Origin: Pandoraea capi
GTDB taxonomy: Bacteria > Pseudomonadota > Gammaproteobacteria > Burkholderiales > Burkholderiaceae
Assembly (NCBI RefSeq): GCF_902459735.1
Contig: NZ_CABPRV010000003.1
Coordinates: 620,001-684,000, forward strand
Direction: 5' to 3'
DNA: 64,000 bases
A program made the translations under genes and the position numbers. This document shows positions 43,678 to 54,136 of this stretch, in pieces. Within the stretch, counting starts at the first letter, position 1. Every line of letters begins with the position of its first letter. Below the pieces are notes generated by a model. The model was not told the origin of the DNA and made no database searches. It saw only the letters and a program-made list of their open reading frames with translations.

Positions 43678-44634
43678 TCACCCTGTGGTCCCGAGGGCCT
43701 GACGAATCACTTCGACTTGACGGGCGATCGGGGCGGGCACCGGAACGTCGCCCGCGAGCACGGCCTCGATCCACCGGGCGGTGGCCGGCGCGTCGGCGGC
43801 AGGGAGCGATGGCGGCGTGCCGGTGGCGCCTTCCTCGGCCGATTGCCACAGACGGTAGGTGCCGTCCGAGAAGCCCTCGATGGCGGTCTGACGCCGGGCG
43901 TCGGCGACAGGTTCGCCTTCGGTGCCGCGAGCGAGCAGCACGCCCGGGGCGGCGCTGTTGGCAGCGTCGGCGAACATCTCGCCCAACGTCTCCCGATACT
44001 CCGGATGGGTGTAGTTCACCAGACGCAGCGCCGGTCCGGCGAACGGTTGCAAGAGCTTGACGACCGTATGCCCGGAATTGCGTACGCCCAGCGGTGCGCG
44101 CATCTCCAGCAGACGCTCCAGCGCGGGCGAGAGCGCGGCGATCGGCAGATAGGCGACGCGCCGGGCGCGAAGTGCCGCTTCGGCTTCGGCGGCCGAGCCG
44201 CATGCGTGATGCCCCAGTTCCGCAAAAATCGCTTGCGTGCCGACGCGATTCACCCCGCTGTGATGTTGCCCGTGGACCAGCACCGGGATGCCCTCGCGTG
44301 CGAGCAACAATGCCAGCAGGGGCGTCAGATTCGGCTGTTTTCGCGCGCCGTTGTAGCTGGGCAGGAGCACGGGAGGCGGCGCGTCGGCCGGTGCCACGAG
44401 CGGCGTGAAGGTGGCATGCGCCGCGTCGAGCATGGCGCGCAGTTCGACGGGGGTCTCGCCCTTGATGCGATACGCGATCAGCACGCCGCCCAGCTCGGCG
44501 GGCGACACGCGTGCTGCGAGGATGGCGTCGAACAGCGTGCGGGTTTCGTCGGCGCTCAGCGCGCGGGCACCCTTGGCGCCACGGGCGATGATCTTGAGCA
44601 GCGGGGCGCAGGCAAATGGGGCAGCGGAGGTCAT
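43678..44634 (-). CDS. ybiB: DNA-binding protein YbiB, TrpD-like fold
   Basis: The 318-aa protein resembles anthranilate phosphoribosyltransferase in fold (ALSADETRTLFDAILAARVS near residue 25, LVHGQHHSGVNRVGT near residue 120, GVRNSGHTVVKLLQPF near residue 175) but lacks the glycine-rich PRPP loop of true TrpD. This matches YbiB, a nucleic-acid-binding relative of the SOS response in E. coli. I chose the ATG at 44634, which starts MTSAAPFACAPLLKII; a longer frame reaches 44688. It is divergent from maiA. Confidence 0.82.
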   Translation of the reverse strand: MTSAAPFACAPLLKIIARGAKGARALSADETRTLFDAILAARVSPAELGGVLIAYRIKGETPVELRAMLDAAHATFTPLVAPADAPPPVLLPSYNGARKQPNLTPLLALLLAREGIPVLVHGQHHSGVNRVGTQAIFAELGHHACGSAAEAEAALRARRVAYLPIAALSPALERLLEMRAPLGVRNSGHTVVKLLQPFAGPALRLVNYTHPEYRETLGEMFADAANSAAPGVLLARGTEGEPVADARRQTAIEGFSDGTYRLWQSAEEGATGTPPSLPAADAPATARWIEAVLAGDVPVPAPIARQVEVIRQALGTTG

Positions 44635-44797
44635 GACGTTTCTGTCGACGTTCGTGGACGGATGCGAGGATGCATCCATCATACGCAATCATGTGTCATC
44701 GGGGCGAGCGCTTGCAGTACCATCTCGGGTTCGGATGCGACGTCTGACGCCGGGCACGGCCCACGCATCTCCCCCATTTCCGCTTTCGAGGTCTGCC

Positions 44798-45445
44798 ATG
44801 TCCACGCTGTACAGCTATTTCCGCAGTTCCGCCGCGTATCGGGTGCGTATCGCTCTGAACCTGAAAGGGCTCGACTACGACACCGTACCGGTGCATCTGG
44901 TGCGCGACGGCGGCGAACAGCTCAAGCCGGCCTACCGTGCGCTCAACGTCAATGCGCTGGTGCCGACGTTCGTCGACGGCGACGTGAACATCCACCAGTC
45001 GCTCGCCATCATCGAGTATCTGGAAGACGTGCATCCCACGCCCGCCCTCTTGCCGGCGGACCCTGTCGCACGTGCACAGGTGCGTGCGCTGGCGCTGGAC
45101 ATCGCGGCCGACATCCATCCGATCGACAACCTGCGCGTGCTGCGTTTCCTCAAGCACGACATGGGCGTGACGGAGGAGCAGAAGAACGCCTGGTACGTGC
45201 ACTGGATCGTGGAAGGCTTCACGGCACTCGAAGCGCGCCTCGCGGCGCAGAAGGCACCGGGCAAGTTCGTGCTCGGCGACACGCCGACGCTTGCGGACTG
45301 CTGCCTCATCCCGCAGATCTACAACGCCAGACGCTTCAAGGTGGACCTCACGCCGTACCCGCGCATTGCGGCCATCGACGCACACTGCGCCACGCTCGAA
45401 GCGTTCCAGCGCGCGGCGCCTGAAGCCCAACCCGACGCAGAGTAA
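44798..45445 (+). CDS. maiA: Maleylacetoacetate isomerase (zeta-class GST)
   Basis: The 215-aa glutathione-dependent enzyme isomerises maleylacetoacetate to fumarylacetoacetate in tyrosine breakdown. The zeta-class signature SSAAYRVRIALNLKG is at residues 10-24, with the catalytic serine, and QSLAIIEYLED near residue 67 binds the gamma-glutamyl part of glutathione. The C-terminal domain has LGDTPTLADCCLIPQIYNARRF near residue 165. No other tyrosine-degradation gene is near, so another substrate is possible. argO follows 16 bp later. Confidence 0.9.
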   Translation: MSTLYSYFRSSAAYRVRIALNLKGLDYDTVPVHLVRDGGEQLKPAYRALNVNALVPTFVDGDVNIHQSLAIIEYLEDVHPTPALLPADPVARAQVRALALDIAADIHPIDNLRVLRFLKHDMGVTEEQKNAWYVHWIVEGFTALEARLAAQKAPGKFVLGDTPTLADCCLIPQIYNARRFKVDLTPYPRIAAIDAHCATLEAFQRAAPEAQPDAE

Positions 45446-45461
45446 GAGAGTACGCAACTCG

Positions 45462-46088
45462 ATGATCGATCCGGCTCTCTGGCGGGGCATGGCGCTTGGC
45501 GCCAGCCTCATCATGGCAATCGGTGCGCAAAATGCGTTCGTATTGCGTCAGGGGATTCTGAAGCGTCACGTAGGCGTGGTGGTGACGGTCTGCGCGATCT
45601 GCGACATGGTGCTGATCGCAGCGGGCGTGGCCGGCATGGGCGGCATCATCGCCGCGTATCCGAGCTTCATCACGATCGTGACGTGGGGCGGCGCGGCGTT
45701 CCTGTTCCTCTACGGCCTGCGCGCGTGGCGTGCGGCGTTTCGTGGCGTGGGGGCGTTGCAGGCGGACGGCAGCAAGGCTGCCACGCAGAACATGACGTGG
45801 CAGCGCGCAGTCGTGCTCGTGCTGATGCTCTCGCTGCTTAACCCGCACGTGTACCTCGACACGGTGATTCTGCTCGGCGGCATCGGGGCGCGCGAGACGG
45901 CGCCCGCCAACTTGTGGTTTGCCGGCGGTGCGATGATCGCGTCCGTGCTCTGGTTCACGACGCTGGGCTACGGCGCGCGGTTGCTCGCACCGCTGTTCTC
46001 ACGCGCTCGCGCCTGGCAGATCCTCGACGGCTTCGTCGGCCTGATGATGTGGGGGCTATGCGCAGGGCTCGTCGCGCAGCAGATGTAA
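45462..46088 (+). CDS. argO: LysE/ArgO family amino-acid exporter
   Basis: The 208-aa inner-membrane protein has six predicted helices. The start SLIMAIGAQNAFVLRQGI near residue 15 and SLLNPHVYLDTVILLGG near residue 128 are the conserved ends of the LysE fold. The family exports lysine or arginine. The gene begins 16 bp after maiA and ends at a strong bidirectional terminator facing ftsY. Whether it moves arginine, as ArgO, or lysine cannot be read from the sequence. Confidence 0.88.
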   Translation: MIDPALWRGMALGASLIMAIGAQNAFVLRQGILKRHVGVVVTVCAICDMVLIAAGVAGMGGIIAAYPSFITIVTWGGAAFLFLYGLRAWRAAFRGVGALQADGSKAATQNMTWQRAVVLVLMLSLLNPHVYLDTVILLGGIGARETAPANLWFAGGAMIASVLWFTTLGYGARLLAPLFSRARAWQILDGFVGLMMWGLCAGLVAQQM

Positions 46089-46107
46089 CGACGGTTGAGG
46101 GATGAAA

Positions 46108-46150
46108 AACGAACGGCCCGCCACGAAAGTGTGCGGGCCGTTCGTTTTTT
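46108..46150. terminator. Bidirectional terminator between argO and ftsY
   Basis: The 13-bp stem AACGAACGGCCCG / CGGGCCGTTCGTT has A and T runs on the flanks, suitable for ending both convergent transcripts. Confidence 0.9.
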
Positions 46151-46195
46151 GCAGGCGCTTGTGCGCTCCGGGGACGCTTATGACGCTGACGACAC

Positions 46196-47704
46196 TTATC
46201 CGAGCAACGCGTCGGCGAATTCGCGTGCCGAGAACGGTTGCAGGTCTTCGACCTTCTCGCCCACGCCGATGAAGTACACCGGCACCGGACGCTGACGTGC
46301 AATGGCCGCCAGAATGCCGCCCTTGGCGGTGCCGTCGAGCTTCGTCACGATAAGGCCGGTGAGCGTCAGCGCGTCGTCGAACGCCTTGACCTGCGCGAGT
46401 GCGTTCTGACCGGTATTCGCGTCGATGACGAGCAGCACTTCGTGCGGCGCGCCGTCGGCGGCCTTGCCCAGCACGCGCTTGATCTTCTTGAGCTCTTCCA
46501 TCAGATGCAACTGCGTGGGCAGACGGCCTGCCGTGTCCGCCATCACGATGTCGATCTTGCGGGCGCGCGCGGCGCTTACGGCGTCGAATACGACGGCGGC
46601 CGGATCGCCGCTTTCCTGTGCGACCACAGCCACGTTGTTACGCTCGCCCCAGATCGCCAGTTGCTCGCGAGCGGCGGCACGGAACGTGTCCCCGGCGGCG
46701 AGCAGCACGGACTGGCCGTAGTGCTGGAAATGCTTGGCGAGCTTGCCGATGCTGGTCGTCTTGCCCGCGCCGTTCACGCCCGCAATCATCACGACCATGG
46801 GGGCTTCGCGGCCCAGCACGAGGCTTTGCTCCAGCGGGCGCAGCAGCTCGACCAGCAGGTCGTGCAGGGCGCGCTTGACCTGTTCGCCTTCCGTCAGACG
46901 CTCGGTCTTGACCTTCTTGCGCAGGGCGTCGAGCAGGAACGTGGTGGCTTCCACGCCCGCGTCGCTCATCAGCAGCGCGCCTTCGAGTTCTTCAAACAGA
47001 TTCTCGTCGACCTTCACGCCGACGAAGATGCCGGTAAGGCCGGCGCTCGTCTTCGACAGACCGGCTTTCAGGCGGGTGAGCCACGAACGCTTGGCGGCCG
47101 GTGCCGGGGCAGGTGCGGCGACGATTTCGCCGATGGCTTCACCTTGAGAATCCTTGACGACCACCGGGGCCGGCGCGGCGGCGGGAGGATCGATGGCTTC
47201 GGCCGCTTCGATCGGGGCGGCGGCTGCAACCGCCTCAGCCGCCTCAGCCGCTTCGACCGGTGCCGGTGTAGGCACAGGTTCAGGCGCCGGTGTTTCCGCG
47301 ATGTGCGGCGTCACGGCGGGTACGGCTTCGATCGGCGCGGCAGGCGTTGGGAAATTAGCCTGAGCCGGCTCGGACGGCGCCGCATTTTCCACGGGCGCCG
47401 CTACGGGAGCCACGGGGGCAGCAGGCGTGGGCTCTGCAACGGGCGGCACGGGCTGAGCGACCGGTGCGGCCTCGACGGCGCGCGTGGCCGGTGTCGGCGC
47501 GGCAGGCTGGACCGGTGCCGTCTCTACGGCCGGGGGCGTGCTTGCCTGCGGCGGCTGTGCGGGCGGCGCTGACGGCGCAGAGGGGGCAGCGGGCGACGCG
47601 ACGGGCGTTTCGGCGTCGGGGGAGGCTTGCGATTCGGTCGGTGCCGGGCTCGTCTCGGCGGCCTTGTTACCGCCCGACTTGAAGCGCTTGAAGAAACTGA
47701 ACAT
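46196..47704 (-). CDS. ftsY: Signal recognition particle receptor FtsY
   Basis: The 502-aa GTPase receives ribosome-SRP complexes at the membrane. The NG domain occupies residues 205-502 with the P-loop AGVNGAGKTTSIGKLA near residue 305, DTAGRLPTQ near residue 390 and the base-recognition TKLDGTAKGG near residue 450. The first 200 residues, where E. coli has an acidic A domain, are a low-complexity Ala/Pro/Glu region with many PAPA and AAEA repeats. The very N-terminus MFSFFKRFK is a basic, hydrophobic membrane-targeting helix. It is divergent from the M16 peptidase genes. Confidence 0.96.
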   Translation of the reverse strand: MFSFFKRFKSGGNKAAETSPAPTESQASPDAETPVASPAAPSAPSAPPAQPPQASTPPAVETAPVQPAAPTPATRAVEAAPVAQPVPPVAEPTPAAPVAPVAAPVENAAPSEPAQANFPTPAAPIEAVPAVTPHIAETPAPEPVPTPAPVEAAEAAEAVAAAAPIEAAEAIDPPAAAPAPVVVKDSQGEAIGEIVAAPAPAPAAKRSWLTRLKAGLSKTSAGLTGIFVGVKVDENLFEELEGALLMSDAGVEATTFLLDALRKKVKTERLTEGEQVKRALHDLLVELLRPLEQSLVLGREAPMVVMIAGVNGAGKTTSIGKLAKHFQHYGQSVLLAAGDTFRAAAREQLAIWGERNNVAVVAQESGDPAAVVFDAVSAARARKIDIVMADTAGRLPTQLHLMEELKKIKRVLGKAADGAPHEVLLVIDANTGQNALAQVKAFDDALTLTGLIVTKLDGTAKGGILAAIARQRPVPVYFIGVGEKVEDLQPFSAREFADALLG

Positions 47705-47875
47705 GGGGTGAAGAACTCGACGTGGGGGCGCGCTATCGGCGTGCGGCTAAGAATTGTCGTGCCATTCGCGTCGCACAAAACGCCCTACAATGGGCGGGTC
47801 GTTGTTTCCGACGCGGGAAATGCGACGTATTTTATCAGACGCGAATCGACGTCCATGACGGGCGAAAGGGGATCC

Positions 47876-49303
47876 ATGACGGGAACCATGCGCTGGCGAC
47901 ACGCCTTTGCCGGACTGGCTCTGGCGGGTGTGATGAGCCTGGGCCATGCCGCCGACACCGTTGGCAACAGCGGCAGCAAGACGACGGACAATACTTCGGA
48001 ATTCACGCTCTCGAACGGCCTGCGGCTGATCGTACGCGAAGATCACCGGGCACCGACGGTCGCCCACGTGGTCTGGTATCGCGCCGGGTCGCTCGACGAG
48101 TTCAATGGCACCACCGGCGTTGCGCACGCGCTCGAACACATGATGTTCAAGGGCACCAAGACCGTCGGTGCGGGCCAGTTCTCGCGACAGGTCGCCGCAC
48201 TCGGCGGCCGGGAGAACGCCTTCACCAGCAAGGACTACACCGGGTACTTCGAGCAGACGGAGAAGTCGCGTCTGCCGGAGATGATGCGTCTCGAAGCCGA
48301 TCGTATGGCCAATCTGACGCTGTCCGCCGACGAGTTCGCCAAAGAGATCCAGGTCGTGATGGAGGAGCGCCGTCTTCGCACGGACGACCAGCCGCGCGCG
48401 CTGCTCTACGAGCAACTGATGGCCACCGCGCTCGTGGCAAATCCGTACCGTCGCCCGATCGTCGGCTGGATGGACGATCTTCAGCACATGACCGTGCAGG
48501 ACACCCGCGACTGGTATGAACGCTGGTACGCCCCGAACAACGCGGTGGTCGTCGTGAGCGGGGATGTGGACCCCGCTCAGGTCAAGACGCTCGCGGAAAA
48601 GTACTACGGTCCGATCAAGTCGCATACGCTGCCCGAGCGTCGGCCGCAGAACGAGCCGGCACAGATCGGGGTGCGTCGTGTGTTCGTGAAGGCGCCCGCG
48701 GAGAACCCGAACGTGATGCTCGCGTGGCGCGCGCCGCGTCTGAACGACGTCGAGAAGGATGACGACGTCTATGCGCTGCAAGTGCTCTCAGCCGTGCTCG
48801 ACGGCTACGGCAATGCGCGTCTGACGAGTCGTCTCGTGCGCGAGCAGCGCATCGCGAACGATGTCGGGGCGAGCTATGACGGCGTGGGTCGCGGCCCGCA
48901 GTTCTTCATCATGGATGCCACGCCTGCGCAGGGCAAAACCCCCGAGCAGATCGAGAAGGCATTGCGCGCACAAGTGGCCGACATCGCAGCGCATGGCGTG
49001 ACGGAAGCCGAACTCAAGCGCGTGAAGGCGCAGGTGATTGCGTCGCAGATCTACAAGCGCGATTCGGTCTTCGGGCAGGCGATGGAAATCGGTCTTAACG
49101 AGATGTCGGGGATTTCGTGGCGTCAGATCGACCGCATGCTGGAGAAGGTGAAGGCGGTAACGCCCGCGCAAGTGCAGGCCGTGGCCGGCAAGTACTTCGG
49201 CGACGAATCGTTGACGGTAGCGACGCTGGTGCCGCAGCCCATCGACGAGGCGACACGCAAGCGCCGCGCCCAAGGGGCGGAAGACCTGAAGAACATGCGC
49301 TGA
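47876..49303 (+). CDS. M16 family zinc peptidase (active subunit)
   Basis: The 475-aa protein has a signal peptide (residues 1-22, ending GHAA) and the inverted zinc motif HALEHMMFKGT near residue 80 (HxxEH), with the downstream Glu in VMEERRLR near residue 155. It is therefore a catalytically competent pitrilysin-type peptidase, probably periplasmic. The C-terminal half is the non-catalytic M16 domain. The ATG at 47876 has AAAGGGG upstream; ATG at 47855 or 47888 are alternatives. It is 12 bp from a second M16 gene that lacks the zinc motif, so the two probably form a heterodimer as in mitochondrial processing peptidase. Confidence 0.88.
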   Translation: MTGTMRWRHAFAGLALAGVMSLGHAADTVGNSGSKTTDNTSEFTLSNGLRLIVREDHRAPTVAHVVWYRAGSLDEFNGTTGVAHALEHMMFKGTKTVGAGQFSRQVAALGGRENAFTSKDYTGYFEQTEKSRLPEMMRLEADRMANLTLSADEFAKEIQVVMEERRLRTDDQPRALLYEQLMATALVANPYRRPIVGWMDDLQHMTVQDTRDWYERWYAPNNAVVVVSGDVDPAQVKTLAEKYYGPIKSHTLPERRPQNEPAQIGVRRVFVKAPAENPNVMLAWRAPRLNDVEKDDDVYALQVLSAVLDGYGNARLTSRLVREQRIANDVGASYDGVGRGPQFFIMDATPAQGKTPEQIEKALRAQVADIAAHGVTEAELKRVKAQVIASQIYKRDSVFGQAMEIGLNEMSGISWRQIDRMLEKVKAVTPAQVQAVAGKYFGDESLTVATLVPQPIDEATRKRRAQGAEDLKNMR

Positions 49304-49315
49304 GAGGGCCACACA

Positions 49316-50755
49316 ATGATGAAAATTTCCGCACTGTTGCGTGCGTTCTCCGTGCCCGCGCGAACGGGATTGATGGCTTCCGTGGCTGCGGGCGCGCTGG
49401 TGAGCCTCGTGCCGCTCACGGCGAGTGCCGCGTTGCCGATCCAGAGCTGGATCGCGCCGTCCGGCGCCAAGGTGATGCTCGTGGAGAGCCGCTCCATTCC
49501 GATGATCGATCTGAATATCGATTTCGACGCCGGTAGCCGTTACGACCCGCCGGGCAAGTCGGGGCTGGCGTTGCTCACGGCCGGGTTGCTCGACTCGGGC
49601 GCTGCGGCGACGGGCGGGCGTCCCGCGCTGAGCGAGGCGCAGATTGCCGACCGTTTCGCCGATGTGGGGGCGATGGAGGGAACGAGCGCCGGACGCGATG
49701 CCGCGACTGTCACCATCCGCACGCTGTCTTCGACGGCCGAGCGTGATGCCGCCGTGAGTACGCTGGCGCAGTTCCTGCAACATCCCACGTTCCCTGACGC
49801 GGTGCTCAAGCGCGAGACCGCACGGCTGTCGTCGGCGATCGCCGAAGCGGACACGAAGCCGGAAGCCATCGCCGAGAAGGCGTTCCGCAGCGCGATCTAC
49901 GGCAGCCATCCGTACGGCGTGACGCCGACGGTCGCCAGCGTGAACGCAGTCAAGCGTGACGATCTGCTGCGCTTCTATCGCGACATGTACAGCCCGAAGC
50001 GTGCCGTCGTCTCCATCGTCGGGGACATCGATCGTGCGCAGGCGGAGAAGCTCGTCGCGCAACTGACCGATGCGATGCCTGCCGGTGTCGTGCCGCCGAA
50101 GATGCCGCCAGTCGCTGCGTTGCGCAGTGCCGTGCAGATCGACTTGCCGCATCCGGCCGAGCAGGCCCACATTGCGACGGGGCAGGCGTCGATGGCGCGC
50201 AGCGACCCCGACTACTTCCCGTTGCTCGTGGGGAATTACGTGCTGGGTGGTGGCGGGTTCGTGTCGCGTCTGACGGCCGAGGTGCGAGAAAAGCGCGGTC
50301 TGACGTATGGCGTGTCGAGCGGGTTCGTTCCGCAGTTGCAGGAAGGGCCGTTCGAGATCAACTTGCAGACGCGTCGCGAGCAGGCGCCGGAAGCCCTCAA
50401 AGTCGTGCGTGAGACGCTGGCCGAGTTCGTGCAGAACGGACCGACCGACGAGGAGATGAAGGCCGCGAAGGACAACCTGACCAACGGGTTCCCGCTGCGA
50501 CTCGACAGCAACCGCAAGCTGTTGGCGAACGTGGCGGCCATCGGCTTCTACAACCTGCCGCTGGACTATCTCGACACGTGGACGAGCAAGGTCGAGGCCG
50601 TGACGGCCGCGCAGGTGAAGGAAGCGTTCGCACGCCACGTGCAGCCGGATCGTCTGGCGACTGTCGTGGTGGGACCGAGCAACGTCTTCGGTGCGGCGAG
50701 CGCCGGTGCTGCCGCACCGAGCGCTACGCCCGTCGCGAACAAGGCGGCGAAGTGA
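49316..50755 (+). CDS. M16 peptidase homologue lacking the zinc motif
   Basis: The 479-aa protein has a signal peptide (cut near ASAALP, residue 40) and the M16 fold, but at the active-site position it reads SGLALLTAGLLDSG instead of HxxEH, so it cannot bind zinc in the usual way. The C-terminal domain shows LGGGGFVSRLTAEVREKRGLTYGV near residue 305, the conserved Arg-Tyr pair of M16 partners. It probably shapes the substrate chamber of the active subunit encoded just upstream. Its C-terminal 20 residues are Ala-rich. A triple 12-bp repeat follows the stop. Confidence 0.88.
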   Translation: MMKISALLRAFSVPARTGLMASVAAGALVSLVPLTASAALPIQSWIAPSGAKVMLVESRSIPMIDLNIDFDAGSRYDPPGKSGLALLTAGLLDSGAAATGGRPALSEAQIADRFADVGAMEGTSAGRDAATVTIRTLSSTAERDAAVSTLAQFLQHPTFPDAVLKRETARLSSAIAEADTKPEAIAEKAFRSAIYGSHPYGVTPTVASVNAVKRDDLLRFYRDMYSPKRAVVSIVGDIDRAQAEKLVAQLTDAMPAGVVPPKMPPVAALRSAVQIDLPHPAEQAHIATGQASMARSDPDYFPLLVGNYVLGGGGFVSRLTAEVREKRGLTYGVSSGFVPQLQEGPFEINLQTRREQAPEALKVVRETLAEFVQNGPTDEEMKAAKDNLTNGFPLRLDSNRKLLANVAAIGFYNLPLDYLDTWTSKVEAVTAAQVKEAFARHVQPDRLATVVVGPSNVFGAASAGAAAPSATPVANKAAK

Positions 50756-50763
50756 CCAGGTCA

Positions 50764-50799
50764 GTGAGCCGCTAAGTGAGCCGCTAAGTGAGCCGCTTA
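50764..50799. repeat. Three 12-bp direct repeats after the M16 genes
   Basis: GTGAGCCGCTAA occurs twice, followed by GTGAGCCGCTTA, then an imperfect ATGAGCAG. The copies begin 8 bp after the upstream stop codon. The function is unknown; replication slippage is the simplest origin. Confidence 0.85.
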
Positions 50800-50885
50800 A
50801 TGAGCAGGTGAGGATGAGGCGCGGTTGCAGGCGATCGCGCGCCATCGCTCCCGGTCGCTCCCCGATGGTTTCCTCATTGCTCCCC

Positions 50886-51767
50886 TCATCGAAGAATCCG
50901 CCGCCGCAGCAATACCAGCGCCACCGCGAAGCCGACCACGGCGTAGATCGCCAGGGCACCGGCGTGCAGCCACGGCTGGTCGATGGCGCGTCCGAGCATT
51001 GCAGGGCGAATCAGCGCCACGGCGTGCGCGAGCGGCAGCCACTCGGTGATGTGACGTGCCGCTGCCGGCAGTTGCGACAAGGGGAAGAATACGCCCGAGA
51101 GCAGCAGCATCGGTGTCATCACGAGTGTTTGATAGAACATGAAGAAATCGTAGCTCGGCGCGAGTGCCGTCATCACCATCGCCAGACTGGCGAACGCCAG
51201 ACCGGCCAGCAGCACTGCGGGCAGTACGACCGCCAGACTCTCGACGCGCGCATAGCCAAGCACACTCGCCACGAACAGAATCGCCACGCCCGAGAGCACC
51301 GCCTTGCTCGCCGCCCAGACCACCTCGCCGAGCACAACGTCGCCGAGCGTGAGCGGCGTGTGCATCAGGGCTTCCCAGGTGCGCTGCACATGCATGCGCG
51401 AGAAGCCCGAATACATCGACTCGAAGCTCGCGGAAAACATCACGCTGGACCCCACGGTGCCTGCGGCCAGAAATGCGATGTACGACGTGCCGTCGACGTC
51501 GCCGACCATCATGCCCAGCCCGAACCCCAGCCCGAAAAGATAGATCATGGGGTCCGCCAGATTGCCGAACATCGAGGCAATGGCGAGCTTGCGCCAGACG
51601 AGGAAGTTACGCCGCCACACGCCCATCCAGGGCGTAACGCCCGGCAGATAGCGCGGGGCGTCGGGCCGCATGCCGCGTGGTGCCGTCGTGCGCGGCGGCG
51701 CTTCGGCCGAGGTCATGGCCGACGTATCGGGGCTCGCCGTGGCCTCGCGTCGATCGTGCTCAGTCAT
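50886..51767 (-). CDS. ABC-2 type exporter permease, NodJ-like
   Basis: The 293-aa protein has six predicted membrane helices after a 50-residue polar head. [15 protein letters not shown] near residue 75 and LFPLSQLP-like [23 protein letters not shown] near residue 230 are typical of ABC-2 permeases of the NodJ/DrrB class. With the ATPase encoded upstream it should export a lipophilic or oligosaccharide-like molecule; the substrate is unknown. Its start overlaps the ATPase stop by 8 bp (ATGACTGA). Confidence 0.86.
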   Translation of the reverse strand: MTEHDRREATASPDTSAMTSAEAPPRTTAPRGMRPDAPRYLPGVTPWMGVWRRNFLVWRKLAIASMFGNLADPMIYLFGLGFGLGMMVGDVDGTSYIAFLAAGTVGSSVMFSASFESMYSGFSRMHVQRTWEALMHTPLTLGDVVLGEVVWAASKAVLSGVAILFVASVLGYARVESLAVVLPAVLLAGLAFASLAMVMTALAPSYDFFMFYQTLVMTPMLLLSGVFFPLSQLPAAARHITEWLPLAHAVALIRPAMLGRAIDQPWLHAGALAIYAVVGFAVALVLLRRRILR

Positions 51768-52677
51768 CGCGCATCTCCCGTCCGGTGAGCTTAAGGAAGA
51801 CGTCTTCCAGATTGGCGCGCCGGTGCAGATAACGAACGCCGGGTTGGTCGCGCAGGGCGTTCACGACAGGCGCGGCGTCGCGAACGTAGCAGAAGTGCGT
51901 CTCGCCGCTGGTTTCGATGCGCTCGGCGAGGGGGGCCAGGCTCGCGAGCAGCGGCTGGGGAACGTCGCCGAACACTTCCACGACATCGCAACCGATCTCG
52001 CGCGCGACCAGTTCTGGCGGCGTGCCTTCGGCGATCTTGCGTCCGGCATCGATGACACAGAGCCGGTGGCACAGGCGCTCGGCTTCCTCCATGAAGTGCG
52101 TCGTCAGCAGAATCGTCTTCCCCTCGTTCATCAGCGATTTGAGCCGCTCCCAGATCAGATGGCGGGCTTGCGGATCAAGCCCGGTGGTCGGCTCGTCGAG
52201 CACCAGCACGTCGGGGTTGTTGATGAGGGCGCGGGCCAATGTGAGGCGTCGCTTCATGCCGCCCGAGAGTTGTCCCACGCGGGCATCGGCTTTCGATTCG
52301 AGTCGCGCGAAGGCCAGCAGCGCGGGAACGCGTTCCTTGATGTCGGCAGAGGAGAGTCCGAAATAGCGTCCGAAGACGGCCAGATTCTCGCGTACGGTGA
52401 AGTCGGGGTCGAGATTGTCGAACTGGGGGACGACCCCGACGCGCCGGCGGGCTTGCGGTGCCTGTCGCGGCACGGGCAGGCCGCCGAGACGGATCTCGCC
52501 GCTGTCGGGCGTGACCAGCCCGAGCAACATACGTAACGTGGTGGTCTTGCCTGCGCCGTTCGGTCCCAGCAGGCCGAAGCATTCGCCGGGCGCGACACGC
52601 AGCGACAGGTGATCGACCACGGGGCGGCCGTCATAGGCCTTGCATAGCTCGGTTACCTCGATGGCGGCATCGGTCAT
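51760..52677 (-). CDS. ABC exporter ATPase, NodI-like
   Basis: The 305-aa nucleotide-binding protein has Walker [11 protein letters not shown] near residue 40, the Q-loop [16 protein letters not shown] near residue 85, the ABC signature LSGGMKRRL near residue 140 and Walker [13 protein letters not shown] near residue 160. The C-terminal 80 residues are the extension of drug/NodI exporters. The ATG at 52677 gives the typical start; the frame is open to 52872 without family similarity. It is translationally coupled to the permease and divergent from rsmD. Confidence 0.88.
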   Translation of the reverse strand: MTDAAIEVTELCKAYDGRPVVDHLSLRVAPGECFGLLGPNGAGKTTTLRMLLGLVTPDSGEIRLGGLPVPRQAPQARRRVGVVPQFDNLDPDFTVRENLAVFGRYFGLSSADIKERVPALLAFARLESKADARVGQLSGGMKRRLTLARALINNPDVLVLDEPTTGLDPQARHLIWERLKSLMNEGKTILLTTHFMEEAERLCHRLCVIDAGRKIAEGTPPELVAREIGCDVVEVFGDVPQPLLASLAPLAERIETSGETHFCYVRDAAPVVNALRDQPGVRYLHRRANLEDVFLKLTGREMRDD

Positions 52678-52844
52678 GGTGGGGCGGGCTGTCTCCTGCG
52701 ATGTGGTATGTTTCGCCTCAACAATGTAGCGTGAATTGCCATGATTTTGGATTTTCAGCGTGCGCAACGACGCGCGCGTCCCCATTTTTCCGCCGTCTGT
52801 GGCGTGTCCGATTCCGCTGATCCGGCGGTATTGCGGAGTCCGGC

Positions 52845-53988
<1,144 letters not shown>

Positions 53989-54031
53989 TTCCACGTCGTT
54001 CGCCATGCGTCGTTCGTTGCGACGCAAGGAC

Positions 54032-54069
54032 AAAACCCCGCAGCGTGTTGCCACACTGCGGGGTTTTTT
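54032..54069 (+). terminator. Terminator after coaD
   Basis: The 12-bp stem AAAACCCCGCAG / CTGCGGGGTTTT is followed by TT. Its A-rich left flank would also allow it to end the leftward solute-binding gene. Confidence 0.85.
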
Positions 54070-54136
54070 GTTGCGCGCGCGTTTAAGCGCATTTACTTAA
54101 GTTCGATTACCTAACGCGTTGCGAGCGTCGCAAGCA

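Noticed and set aside
48788-50959. 723-codon minus-strand open frame
   Set aside because: It is antisense to both M16 peptidase genes, which have clear signal peptides and domains; the antisense product is Arg/His-rich and meaningless.
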